DNA from: Candidatus Limnocylindrales bacterium | GTDB lineage: Bacteria > Desulfobacterota > Binatia > UBA1149 > CAITLU01 | Direction of reading: 5' to 3' | Assembly: GCA_035571835.1 (NCBI GenBank) | Contig: DATNBU010000038.1 | Coordinates: forward strand, 23,920 to 87,919 | DNA: 64,000 nt | Shown: positions 28,060 through 37,148 of the stretch, in pieces | How positions within the stretch are numbered: the stretch's first letter is position 1 | Layout: every line of letters starts with the position of its first letter | Notes under the pieces: generated by a model | Database searches by the model: none | Seen by the model: the letters and a program-made list of their open reading frames with translations, nothing else | Told to the model about the DNA's origin: nothing | Program-made: the position numbers and the translations under genes

Positions 28060-28715
28060 GGCTGAATTCCCCCTGCGGTCGTGTTTTCCATCGGAAGGCC
28101 AGGCGGCGAGTCGGCGGCTCGCAGATCGGCAAAAAGCTGCGCGAGAAACGTCCCGAGCGTCTGCTCGAGGCGGAAGCGTTCGGGATCGAGGTAGTACTGG
28201 GTCTCGGCGCCGATGACGGCGCTCGTGAGCGTGGCCGCGACCTGGTCGGCGTCGGCGTCGCGCCGGAACGCGCCGGACTCCTGGCCTGCCCGGACGATGT
28301 TGCGCAGGAACGCGCGGAAGCGGCGCATCATGCCGCGCATCGCGTCGAGCAGCGGATCGTGGGTGTCGATCGCCTCGACCATCAGCTTGATGGCAAAGCG
28401 GGGCCGGTCGTTCGACACCGCGTGCTCGGTACAGACGGCAACGATGCGGCGGATGCTGTCTTCGGGCTCAGCCCCCTGGCAGGCGCTCTGGACGCGATCC
28501 TCGAACTCGGCGACGCGATCGGCGACCGCGGCGGCGAGCAGGTCGTTCTTGTCCTTGTAGTGGTAGTAGATCGCGCCCTTGGTGACGCCCGATTCGCGCG
28601 CGATGCGGTCGATCGACGTTCCCTGGTAGCCGTACTTCGCGAAGCAGTCGATGGCGGTCTCTTTCAGATCGACGCGCGCATCATCGCCGCGGCGGGCTCG
28701 CTCGGGCTTGAACAT
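28056..28715 (-). CDS. TetR-family regulator
   Basis: 219 residues. N-terminal HTH: LKETAIDCFAKYGYQGTSIDRIARESGVTKGAIYYHYKDKNDLL. The C-terminal ligand domain is typical of regulators of fatty-acid or branched-acid oxidation. It is co-transcribed with the two acyl-CoA dehydrogenases and diverges from the AhpD-like gene. The paired operator at 28735-28772 suggests it controls both sides, responding probably to an acyl-CoA (inference). Confidence 0.93.
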   Translation of the reverse strand: MFKPERARRGDDARVDLKETAIDCFAKYGYQGTSIDRIARESGVTKGAIYYHYKDKNDLLAAAVADRVAEFEDRVQSACQGAEPEDSIRRIVAVCTEHAVSNDRPRFAIKLMVEAIDTHDPLLDAMRGMMRRFRAFLRNIVRAGQESGAFRRDADADQVAATLTSAVIGAETQYYLDPERFRLEQTLGTFLAQLFADLRAADSPPGLPMENTTAGGIQP

Positions 28716-28734
28716 ACCGAGCGTTTAGTAGGTT

Positions 28735-28772
28735 TTGACAATCGCGTCAAGAGTATTTGACGTTGATGTCAA
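28735..28772. promoter_or_regulatory. Duplicated TetR operator TTGAC-N6-GTCAA
   Basis: Two copies of TTGAC-N6-GTCAA, at 28735-28750 and 28757-28772, start 22 bp apart, i.e. two helical turns, so two dimers could bind on one face. They lie between the divergent TetR and AhpD-like genes. A third half-site TTGAC is at about 28796. Confidence 0.8.
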
Positions 28773-28820
28773 TATCGGCAGGCCCTCGCTGGCGTTTGAC
28801 TGACAGGCTAAGCGTAAAGG

Positions 28821-29963
28821 ATGCTGCGCCCGCCGATGGCCTACATCCGACACATCGCTCCCTCGCAAGCGGGCGGACGACTGGCGCAGGTCTATCGGGA
28901 GGTCCGCGGAGAGGTGCCGCGGGTGCCGAATCTGCTGCAGGTGTTCAGCCTGCGCCCGGAGACGATGGAAGGCGTCTACCGGCACTGGATCGCGCTCATG
29001 TGGAGCCGCAGGGTTCCACGCCAACTCAAGGAAATGCTTGCGGTAACGGTTTCGGTGGCAGCCCGCTGCGACTACTGCGCCGACGCCCATATGATCTACC
29101 TGCTGGCAAGCGGAATGGACGGCGACCGCGCGCGCGACCTCCAGACGCGCCTGGCCGATGCCGATGGGCTTTCCGACGCGGAGAGCGAGGCGATCCGCGC
29201 CGCGATCCGCCTGACGACCGACCCGCGCAGCATGAAAGCGGCACAGCGCGAGGCACTTGTCCGCGCGTGGCCGAAGCTCGAGGAACGCATCGAGATCGTC
29301 GCCGTGGTCGCGTCGTTCAACAGCGTCTGCCGGCTGGCCAATGCGCTCGGCGTCGACTCGGAGATCCCGTCGCCGCTTCGCCGCTTCGAAGTCGGCAAGC
29401 GAGGCGCCATCGGGCTGCTCGCGCGCCTCGCATCCTTCAGCATGGACATGGACGAGAAGTCGCTTCCGGGCGAGCCGCCGGAGGTCGACCGCGCCGCGCT
29501 GCGCGAGCTCTTCCTGCATCAGATCGGGTTCTCGTCGCTGCCGCCCGGCTTCGACCTGCTCGAGGCCTGTCCGGAGGTCTTCGATGCGCAGCTTCGCGTG
29601 ATCCGCACCGCGGCGGCGGTGATGCCGCGCGACCGCTGGGTACGCGTGGGTCTGGTGGTCGCGCGCCTGACCGGCTGCGACTACTTCTCGACCAACTGCG
29701 GCGACTGGCTGCGTCAGCGCGCCGAGAACCCTTCGGATGTCATTGCGGCAGCCGAAGGCTCGGCCTCGAGCCTTCCGGACGTCGAGCACGCCTGCGTCCG
29801 CTTCGCCCGCGACTTCACGCTGCACTCGCATACGATCACCAGGGAGCGCATCCACGAGCTGCGCCGCTGCGGCCTGAGCGACGGCGCAATCCTCGACCTC
29901 GCGTACGTGACGGCTGTGTTCAACGGGCTGGTTCGCTTGGTGCTGGGTCTCGCCCCCAACTAA
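28821..29963 (+). CDS. Double AhpD-like (carboxymuconolactone decarboxylase-family) protein
   Basis: 380 residues made of two AhpD-fold halves. The first has the redox pair in VSVAARCDYCADAHMIYL with the adjacent His, as in active AhpD-type proteins. The second has the matching place VARLTGCDYFSTNCGDW, where the second Cys of CxxC is replaced by Phe. So one active and one degenerate half is predicted. Family members are peroxidase or decarboxylase helpers. Start ATG 28821; a second ATG at 28836 is possible. Shares the operator region with the TetR operon. Confidence 0.82.
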   Translation: MLRPPMAYIRHIAPSQAGGRLAQVYREVRGEVPRVPNLLQVFSLRPETMEGVYRHWIALMWSRRVPRQLKEMLAVTVSVAARCDYCADAHMIYLLASGMDGDRARDLQTRLADADGLSDAESEAIRAAIRLTTDPRSMKAAQREALVRAWPKLEERIEIVAVVASFNSVCRLANALGVDSEIPSPLRRFEVGKRGAIGLLARLASFSMDMDEKSLPGEPPEVDRAALRELFLHQIGFSSLPPGFDLLEACPEVFDAQLRVIRTAAAVMPRDRWVRVGLVVARLTGCDYFSTNCGDWLRQRAENPSDVIAAAEGSASSLPDVEHACVRFARDFTLHSHTITRERIHELRRCGLSDGAILDLAYVTAVFNGLVRLVLGLAPN

Positions 29964-29996
29964 GATGAACCATCCTTCGCTAGGGGCCTAAGCAAC

Positions 29997-30965
29997 GTGG
30001 AATCCGCCCAGATCTCCGGAAAAGTCTTTCGCTTCCTGTCGACGATGCATCCGTCGCTGTCCAAGCCGGAGCGCAAGCGCTACGCCGAGTTCGATCCCGA
30101 CAAATGGTATCCGTGGACGCCTGATATCGCGGGCGAGTTTACCGACCTCATGCGCCGGTCACCGCGCGACACCAGTTTTGCACGCGGCCTCGCCTACGCG
30201 GCCACCAAGGGTCTTCCCGAGGATTCGAAGCTGTCTGCGACCGACGTCGTTGCCGGTCTTGCATCGCTTCCGGCAGCGTTCGTCGGTCCGGCCGGCAGCG
30301 GTTTCGAAGTCAGCATGGAACGGCCGGGCTACGCGGAGGTTTTCTACCGGGGCATGCCCGGGTTCTCGAACGTCTGCATCGCGATCGCCGGAGAGCTCAC
30401 GCAAAGGCTGCAGGCCGTCGGCGCGCGCGGTCTCGACGTGCGTCACGGCGAAGGCTGCCGGCTGCAGGGTGCAGACGCGTGCCGCTTCGAAGTGCGCTGG
30501 TCGGCCGATCCCGGCGACCGGCACGCACCGGTGAACCCGCCCGAAGCCGCCGAAGCGCGCCGCCCCGAGCGGCCGGTCGAGCGTCCTTCGTTCGAACGAT
30601 CCGCCGAGCCCGCGCCTGCGCGTGCCGCAGCCGCAACGATGCTGCGCACCGAGGATGTCTCGTCGCGAGCGGTCCCGAGCGGACGCCCCGTCGCTCCTCC
30701 GCCAAGGCCGATCTCGGCTGCACCGGTGATGCCGCAGGCGTCCGCCGGAGGCTCGGCCGAAGATCTCTTCGAGCAGCTTCGCTCGCGCCTCGTCGATGCC
30801 GAGCGCCAGAGCGCACGGCATTCGGAGCTGGAGTCGCACATTGCAGCACTCGACGCGCGTGCCGGAGAGCTCGAAGCGGCGCTCGCGCATGCCGAAGCCG
30901 AAGCGAATGCCGCACGCGGCGAGCTCGAGGAGCTGAAGCGCCGCATTCGCGATCTGGTCGGCTAG
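29997..30965 (+). CDS. Protein with V4R-like end and C-terminal coiled coil
   Basis: About 322 residues from a GTG start. The N-terminal domain of about 170 residues ends with GEGCRLQGADACRFEVRW, a Cys pattern recalling the end of V4R domains and of Myxococcal paralogous families (TIGR02265-like). The middle is a Pro/Ala/Arg-rich linker. The last 80 residues, starting AEDLFEQLRSRLVDAERQS, form a heptad coiled coil. I cannot assign a function; a signalling scaffold is one possibility. Confidence 0.6.
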   Translation: MESAQISGKVFRFLSTMHPSLSKPERKRYAEFDPDKWYPWTPDIAGEFTDLMRRSPRDTSFARGLAYAATKGLPEDSKLSATDVVAGLASLPAAFVGPAGSGFEVSMERPGYAEVFYRGMPGFSNVCIAIAGELTQRLQAVGARGLDVRHGEGCRLQGADACRFEVRWSADPGDRHAPVNPPEAAEARRPERPVERPSFERSAEPAPARAAAATMLRTEDVSSRAVPSGRPVAPPPRPISAAPVMPQASAGGSAEDLFEQLRSRLVDAERQSARHSELESHIAALDARAGELEAALAHAEAEANAARGELEELKRRIRDLVG

Positions 30966-30969
30966 TCTT

Positions 30970-31206
30970 CTACGGTACGGCGCAGACGTCGCTGATCGCG
31001 GACGAGTACGCGCCGTTCGAGAAGCAGTCGGCGGTTGAGAACGCCAGTTCGCCGCAGTCTCCATCGGCGGCGCCCTCCGCACCGAACGCCAGCGTCATTT
31101 TCATCGGGATGTAGGCCGGCGAGGTGCCGTAGCCGCCGCCCGCGGTGCCAGGAAAAAGAAAGGCAAAACCGGCGATCGCGAGAAGAGCGGACAGCGGTCG
31201 CTTCAT
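30970..31206 (-). CDS. Small secreted Cys protein
   Basis: 78 residues. AAGGAGGG precedes ATG 31206. Signal peptide KRPLSALLAIAGFAFLF, mature part of about 50 residues with two Cys pairs in DCGELAFSTADCFSNGAY and DVCAVP. Its end resembles the exported small-disulfide proteins that occur near propeller-type secreted proteins. Function unknown. Confidence 0.6.
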   Translation of the reverse strand: MKRPLSALLAIAGFAFLFPGTAGGGYGTSPAYIPMKMTLAFGAEGAADGDCGELAFSTADCFSNGAYSSAISDVCAVP

Positions 31207-31441
31207 ACCAGAGCCCTCCTTTTGTTCGCCTCGAAGCGCAGCCCGTGCCGCCTTTTCCGGCGCAACACAGTCGGCCGGGGGCGTATCAGGCAGCCAGGCA
31301 ATGGGCGATCGCGACCGCCCCTGTGACATCTGTCGCTGTCCGGACGTGGGCCAGGGGGTTTCCCGGTCGCCGTCGACGCGATGTGACCAAGTGCTGTCCG
31401 GTCATTGCCGCGACACCGCGCGGCGTGGTACTCGACGGTCG

Positions 31442-33361
31442 ATGCACCTCGTATCCCGGACCGTAATCGCGTCGGCCGCTGCTCTCCTCGTCTTCTCGAC
31501 GACACCGGCCGAAGCCTGGATGAAGCGGATCGATCCGACCGGACTTGCCAAAGGAGGCCGCGGCTGGTCGGCCCCGCGAGTGTCGGGGATCGATAACGCT
31601 GGCGACCTGATCCTCGTCGGCGAGCCGTTCCGGCTCGCCAAGTACTCGGGTGTCAGCGGCGCGCTGCTCTGGCAGACGACCTCGCCGGCGAACGCTTTCG
31701 GACACACGCTCGAGATCGATGCGGCGAACGACATCTTCCTCGTCAACGGAGTGAAGATCGCCAAGTTCGACGGAGCGAGCGGCGCCGAGCTCTGGGAGCT
31801 CACGCTTCCGAACTACACGTCTTTCTACTCGGTCGCTCTCGATCCATCCGGGGACCTTTTCGCACTTTCCGGCGTATGGGATGGTCACGAGTCGCTAATC
31901 TCGATCCGCAAGCTCGACGGGACGAGCGGAAGCGAGGTCTGGAGCACGAGCCTTCCCGGCCTTCGCGCACCCGGATACCGGTATTGCTGCGGGGCGCCGT
32001 TCGATGTGCACGATCTCTCCGTCACGCCCGACGGGAACGTCATCGTCGCCATGTACAAAGAGCGGATCACGCCGGAGTACGATCTCGAGTATTCGCCGCT
32101 CTTCCAGGGTTTCGACGGTGACGACGGAACGCAGGAGTGGCAGTACGATCTCGACGCATTCAACACCGCCGATCCTCCAACCGTGATGGGTCTCGTCGGT
32201 CCGTCCAATCGCTTCTTCGTCCGGCTTTATTCGAACGGTTCTCGTCTGCTCGCCATCGATGCGGCGACCGGTGCGCCGGTGTGGAACACGCCCATCGTCT
32301 CGCCGACGACCGTGTTCCAGTATCTTTCGGAGATTCTCCTCGACCCTTCGGGCGACGTCGTCCTCGTCGGCGAGTCGTACTCGTATGACGGCTACGGGAC
32401 GAATTATCTCTACGCTGCGAAGTACGCGGCGAACGACGGCACGCGAACCTGGCTGAGCGAGATTCGAGGCGACGATCTGCGACCGGGCCTTACCGAGGCC
32501 GACAGCAATTCGCGCGAGCGCGCGGTCACAGCGGCAGCCGATGCCGCCGGCAACATCTATGTCGGAGGCTCGCTCTGGGACGGCGAGGATGACCTCGCGG
32601 TGCTTCGCCTGCGGGCGGCCGACGGCGCCACCGAATGGTGGAGACTGGCGGATGGCTCGACGCCGCCTCCCTACGGCGGCTGCGACATCGTCAGGGACAT
32701 CTTCGCAGGAGCCGACGGCCACGTCCGCTTCATTGGAGAGATCGGCTACGCCGACATCGGCATCTGCTCGACGGTCGTCTCTTCGCTCGACTCGGCAAAC
32801 GGCGCGCTCGACGACATGCCGATCGGGATCGATCGCCTGACGATCCAGAACTCCGCCAATCCCGCCGCGACGAGGATCTCGCTTCTGTCCTCCGGCATCA
32901 GCACGTTCCCGCCCGGTCCGGACAACATCGGCGATCCGCGGTGCGACGCGCCCGGCGGCGGCGGCGCGAATCTTTCCGTCTTCAGCACGGGAGGCGCGAC
33001 CTCGAATGTTTCGATACCGCTACCGTGCGAGAACTGGATAGCGCTCGGCGATCCCGCGCATCCGATCGGTTACGAGTACGAGGATCGCGAGCAGGTCAAC
33101 GGCCCGTGCAACTCCATCGTGCTCTACGACAAGTTGCGCAAGGGTCGGCTCTCGGTACGCTGCTCCGGCGCGAACCCGGCCTCCCCGCTCGACTACGAGC
33201 TCGACGCGATGGGGCAGGGCAGCGTGGCGCTTCGCCTCGAGCTGCCGGGAACCGTCTACTGCGCCGAGGCGACTCCGTCGTCGAGCTCGATCGGAGCGGA
33301 CAGCCCCGCGTCGTTCCGCGCCACCAAGGGATCGGCTCCGCTCGCTTGCCCCGCCCCCTGA
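31442..33361 (+). CDS. Secreted PQQ-type beta-propeller protein
   Basis: About 639 residues. Signal peptide VIASAAALLVFSTTPAEA. The mature part has repeated blades like KYSGVSGALLWQTTSPANA, KFDGASGAELWELTLPN and KYAANDGTRTWLSEIRGDD, i.e. the [AG]xDGxxG/LWxxx pattern of PQQ/quinoprotein-like propellers, then a C-terminal domain with several Cys and DYELDAMGQGSVALRLELPGT. There is no sign of an active-site Cys or haem motif. Secreted or surface-located. Confidence 0.8.
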   Translation: MHLVSRTVIASAAALLVFSTTPAEAWMKRIDPTGLAKGGRGWSAPRVSGIDNAGDLILVGEPFRLAKYSGVSGALLWQTTSPANAFGHTLEIDAANDIFLVNGVKIAKFDGASGAELWELTLPNYTSFYSVALDPSGDLFALSGVWDGHESLISIRKLDGTSGSEVWSTSLPGLRAPGYRYCCGAPFDVHDLSVTPDGNVIVAMYKERITPEYDLEYSPLFQGFDGDDGTQEWQYDLDAFNTADPPTVMGLVGPSNRFFVRLYSNGSRLLAIDAATGAPVWNTPIVSPTTVFQYLSEILLDPSGDVVLVGESYSYDGYGTNYLYAAKYAANDGTRTWLSEIRGDDLRPGLTEADSNSRERAVTAAADAAGNIYVGGSLWDGEDDLAVLRLRAADGATEWWRLADGSTPPPYGGCDIVRDIFAGADGHVRFIGEIGYADIGICSTVVSSLDSANGALDDMPIGIDRLTIQNSANPAATRISLLSSGISTFPPGPDNIGDPRCDAPGGGGANLSVFSTGGATSNVSIPLPCENWIALGDPAHPIGYEYEDREQVNGPCNSIVLYDKLRKGRLSVRCSGANPASPLDYELDAMGQGSVALRLELPGTVYCAEATPSSSSIGADSPASFRATKGSAPLACPAP

Positions 33362-33388
33362 GGGCATCTTCCCGAAACACGGGCCGAG

Positions 33389-34159
33389 ATGGCAGTTTCT
33401 TCCTCGCAACGCGCGGCGACGCTGCGCATCGTGCTCCTTCGTCCGAAGCGCGGCGCCAACGTCGGCGCCGTCTGCCGCGCAATGAAGAACATGGGAGCGG
33501 GCGATCTCGTCATCGTCGGCGGCGAGTACGACGGCGAGGAAGCCCGTCGCACCGCCGTGCACGCCGGCGACGTCTACGAATCGATCCGCACCGCCGCGAC
33601 GCTCGACGAAGCGATTGCGCCCGCGACGTTCGTGGTCGGCACCACTTCGCGAACCCAGCCGTGGAGCATCCCTGTCGTGCCGATCGACCAGGCCTTTGCC
33701 GAGGCCCGGGCGCACGGGCAAGCCAGCATCGCGCTCGTGTTCGGCCCCGAAGATCACGGTCTCGACAACCAGCAGCTCGCCCGCTGCCACCGCCTTGCCT
33801 TCGTGCCGACGGCAGACGCGTACGCATCGCTCAACCTCGCGCAGGCGGCGGTCGTCTGCCTGTACGAATGGCTGCGCTCGAGCCGCAACGAAGCCGGCAG
33901 CATGCCGCGGTCCGGCGATGCCGCAGCAGCCGATGACCGGACGCAGTCGGCCGCGCTCGCCGATCTCGAAGACGTGCTCGAAGAGATCGGATTTCTCGAG
34001 GGCGACCAGGCCGAGCGCGTGATGGCGACGATCCGCTCGATCCTGACTCGCAGCGGACTCGACGAGCGCGAGGTCGGCATTCTTCGCGGCATCGCGCGGC
34101 AGATCCGCTGGGCCGCTCGCCGCGAGCCGGCGCGCAAGCGGGCGGCGACGATCAAGTGA
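33389..34159 (+). CDS. trmJ: TrmJ-family RNA methyltransferase
   Basis: 256 residues of the SpoU/TrmH SAM fold. The first motif is LRPKRGANVGAVCRAMKNMGAGDLVIV, and the C-terminal knot is FGPEDHGLDNQQLARCHRLAFVPTADAYASLNLAQAAVV, the TrmJ signature. TrmJ methylates the 2'-OH of position 32 of tRNA. The C-terminal helical tail with RVMATIRSILTRSGLDEREVGIL is also typical. The symbol is by family; other close members methylate different sites. Confidence 0.85.
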   Translation: MAVSSSQRAATLRIVLLRPKRGANVGAVCRAMKNMGAGDLVIVGGEYDGEEARRTAVHAGDVYESIRTAATLDEAIAPATFVVGTTSRTQPWSIPVVPIDQAFAEARAHGQASIALVFGPEDHGLDNQQLARCHRLAFVPTADAYASLNLAQAAVVCLYEWLRSSRNEAGSMPRSGDAAAADDRTQSAALADLEDVLEEIGFLEGDQAERVMATIRSILTRSGLDEREVGILRGIARQIRWAARREPARKRAATIK

Positions 34160-34298
34160 TCGAGCCGGCTCCGAACGCGGCCATCGCGCTGCGCCGATTC
34201 ACCGCAGTCCGACGTTGTTGCATGGAAGGCACTCGGCAAGTACGGTTGCTCGTGAATCGTCCGCACAGGGCGCGCCCGCCAGCCGTGAGGTGGAGTCG

Positions 34299-37088
34299 GT
34301 GAATCGCTCGATGTTCGCGCTGGCCAGGCGGCCCCGACTGTCGCTGATCGTCATGGTGGCGCTGACGCTCGTTGCGCTGGCGGGCATCACGCGCATCGGC
34401 TTCGACGGTTCCCTCGCGTCGCTGAGCGTCCCCGACGATCCCGCCCGGCTCTACAACGAACAGGTCCGCAAGGAATTCGGCGACGAAGAGATCGGCATCG
34501 CGCTCGTCGAGAGCGCGAACGTCTACACGCCCGAGAACATCGCCGCGCTCCGCGACCTGACCGACCGCCTCGCCAAGGTTCCGGGCGTAACCCGCACGCT
34601 CAGCATCACCAACGCTTCGGATCCGGTCGCCGACGTCTTCAATCCGCCGGCGCTGCTCGAAGCGGGCCCGGTCACGGCGGCGAGCGTCAAGGCACTTCAG
34701 GAGCGGGTCAAGGCCAACCCGATCTACGTTCCCAACCTCGTCGCTGCCGACGGGCAGGCTGCGGCAGTCACGGTGTTCTTCAAGAACGCGGTCACGACCG
34801 ACGACGAAGCTGTCGTCGACCACGCGGTCCAGGACGTGATCGACAGCTACAAGGGCGACGCGAAGATCCATTACACCGGGATGTCGCACATCCGCGTGCA
34901 GGCGGTCGAGCGCATGCAGAGCGACCTGCTCGACTTCCTGCCGGCAAGCCTGCTGCTGATGGCGTTCGTGCTGTACGGCATCTTCCGTTCGATCCGGGCG
35001 ACGCTGCTGCCGCTCGCGGCGCTCGCGATCAACGTCGGCTGCCTGATCGGGCTCATGGGATGGGCGGGCGAGCCGATCACGCTCGCGACGCTGGTGCTTC
35101 CGTCGCTGCTTCTGGTGATCGGCGGCTCGTACGCGATCCACATCGTGGATGCGTACCTCGAGCTCATCCGCAAGCCCGAGTCGGCGACGCTGCTTCCGGA
35201 AGAGATCTTCGGCCGCGTGCTCGACGAAGTCGCGCTGCCGGTGTTCGTCTCGGCGGTTACCAATGCGATCGGATTCGGATCGCTCGCGATTCATCCGATT
35301 CCTGCGATCGCGGGACTCGGAAAGTTCGCGGTGCTCGGGATCGCGGTCGTCACGTTCGGCTGCGTGCTCGGCATCCCGCTCGCGCTGCTCGCAATGCCGG
35401 GCCGCAAGATCGTCCACGTGCAGAAGGAAGGCGAGGAGGCGGCCGACGAACCGGCCGGCGTCGGCATGCCGTGGCTCGAGCGCGTCGTGCAGCGCATCGG
35501 CGCGATCTGCGTCGATCACCGGCTGAAAGTCCTGACCGGCGCGGCGATCGTGACGGGGATTGCCGCGTACGGCGCGATGCAGGTCCAGGTCGACACCGAC
35601 TTTCTCAAGGCGTTCCGCCCCGGCTCACCGGTGCGCGAAAGCTTCGATGCGATCCAGCACAAGCTGGCCGGTCCGAATCCGATCTCGGTCGTGATCAGCG
35701 GACCCGAGCCCGGCTACTTCCGCGACATCGCGGCGCTGCGCCGCGTGAAAGACTTCCAGACATTCGTCGAAGGGCTGGACGGCGTCGACGAGAGCCTGTC
35801 GCTCGTCGACTACCTCGACGAGCTCGACCTCGGCCTTCAGAACGCCGGCGGCGAGATGATCCTGAACGAAGCGACCGGCGAGGTGATGGAGTCGCCGCCG
35901 CCGAAGAGCTTCTGGAAAGATCCTGAAAAGCAGCTTCCCGCCGTGATCCAGCTGGTCACGGCCAATCCGCGCTCGTTCTCGAGCGTGGTCGACAGGAACC
36001 TGCAGCGTCTTCACATCACGCTTCGCACGTCGCTGACCGGCTCGCTCGAGACGTCGGCGCTCGTCGAGAAGGTCAAGGCTTACGCTGCCGAAGCGTTCCC
36101 GCGCGGCGTCGACGTGCAGATGACCGGAACGCTGGTGGTGATGGCGTCGATCTCCGACCGGATCCTGCAGGGTCAGGTCGAGAGCACGGTCGTCGCGTAC
36201 GGAATCATCTTCGTGCTGCTCGCGTTCATGTTCCTCTCGCTGCGGGTCGGCCTGATGGCGATGATCCCGAACGTGATCCCGAACGTCGTGTTCTTCGGGG
36301 TGATGGGTTTCGGCGGCATCGAGCTCAACCTCGCGACCAGCATCATTGCCGCCGTCGCGCTCGGCATCTCGGTCGACGACACCGTGCACTACATGGCGCG
36401 CCTGAACCGCGTCGTGAAGACCACCGGCACGCAGCGCGAGGCGCTGCTCGCGACGCTTCATCTCGTGAGCCGGCCGGTCATCGCGACGACCATCACGCTG
36501 GCCGCCGGATTCATGGTCATGGTGACGTCGAGCTTCGTCATCATCTCGACGTTCGGATGGCTGACGGCGCTGACGATGATCGCGGCGCTCTTGTGCAACC
36601 TGTTCCTGGTGCCCGCCATCCTTGCCACGGTGCCGGTGATCAGCGTGTGGGATCTGGTCTCGTCGCGCCTCGGTCCGAGCCCTCACCTTACGATTCCGCT
36701 GTTCGAAGGCCTCGGGCGCCTCGGCGTGCGCCTCGTCGTGCTGCTCGGCCAGCTCAAGACGTTCCGCAGCGGCGAGTACATCGTGCGTCGCGGCGAGGAA
36801 GGCCGCGAGATGTACCTGGTGCTGACCGGCGACGGGCAGGTGCAGCTCGATCACGGCGTCAACATTCCGCTTCCGCGCGGCGGCATCGTCGGCGAGATGG
36901 CGCTGCTGCGCCGCGCGCCGCGCGGCGCCGACGTCGTCGCGTCGAGCGATCTCGACGCTCTGGTGATCGACGAGGATTTCCTGCGGCGCCTGCGGATCCG
37001 CTACCCGCGTTTGGCTTCGAAGTTTTTCCTTAATATCGCCCGCATCCTCAGTGACCGGCTCGACGTGGCCAACCGGCGCGTAGGCTGA
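34299..37088 (+). CDS. MMPL/RND transporter with C-terminal cyclic-nucleotide-binding domain
   Basis: About 929 residues from GTG 34299, with a GGAG five bases upstream. The layout is that of an RND/MMPL protein: TM1 at 5-28 (SLIVMVALTLVALAG), a large periplasmic loop, the SSD-like bundle at about 205-370 (LLLMAFVLYGIFRSI), a second loop and the second bundle at about 590-790. The last 110 residues are added: LKTFRSGEYIVRRGEEGREM, then VNIPLPRGGIVGEMALLRRAPRGADVV, a Crp-type cyclic-nucleotide-binding fold. So transport may be gated by a nucleotide or the domain may be regulatory. Confidence 0.88.
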   Translation: MNRSMFALARRPRLSLIVMVALTLVALAGITRIGFDGSLASLSVPDDPARLYNEQVRKEFGDEEIGIALVESANVYTPENIAALRDLTDRLAKVPGVTRTLSITNASDPVADVFNPPALLEAGPVTAASVKALQERVKANPIYVPNLVAADGQAAAVTVFFKNAVTTDDEAVVDHAVQDVIDSYKGDAKIHYTGMSHIRVQAVERMQSDLLDFLPASLLLMAFVLYGIFRSIRATLLPLAALAINVGCLIGLMGWAGEPITLATLVLPSLLLVIGGSYAIHIVDAYLELIRKPESATLLPEEIFGRVLDEVALPVFVSAVTNAIGFGSLAIHPIPAIAGLGKFAVLGIAVVTFGCVLGIPLALLAMPGRKIVHVQKEGEEAADEPAGVGMPWLERVVQRIGAICVDHRLKVLTGAAIVTGIAAYGAMQVQVDTDFLKAFRPGSPVRESFDAIQHKLAGPNPISVVISGPEPGYFRDIAALRRVKDFQTFVEGLDGVDESLSLVDYLDELDLGLQNAGGEMILNEATGEVMESPPPKSFWKDPEKQLPAVIQLVTANPRSFSSVVDRNLQRLHITLRTSLTGSLETSALVEKVKAYAAEAFPRGVDVQMTGTLVVMASISDRILQGQVESTVVAYGIIFVLLAFMFLSLRVGLMAMIPNVIPNVVFFGVMGFGGIELNLATSIIAAVALGISVDDTVHYMARLNRVVKTTGTQREALLATLHLVSRPVIATTITLAAGFMVMVTSSFVIISTFGWLTALTMIAALLCNLFLVPAILATVPVISVWDLVSSRLGPSPHLTIPLFEGLGRLGVRLVVLLGQLKTFRSGEYIVRRGEEGREMYLVLTGDGQVQLDHGVNIPLPRGGIVGEMALLRRAPRGADVVASSDLDALVIDEDFLRRLRIRYPRLASKFFLNIARILSDRLDVANRRVG

Positions 37089-37148
37089 CACACCCGCTCC
37101 GAGACATCGTCGTTCGTCCGTCCGACCCGGTCCCAAGAGGAGCTCATC

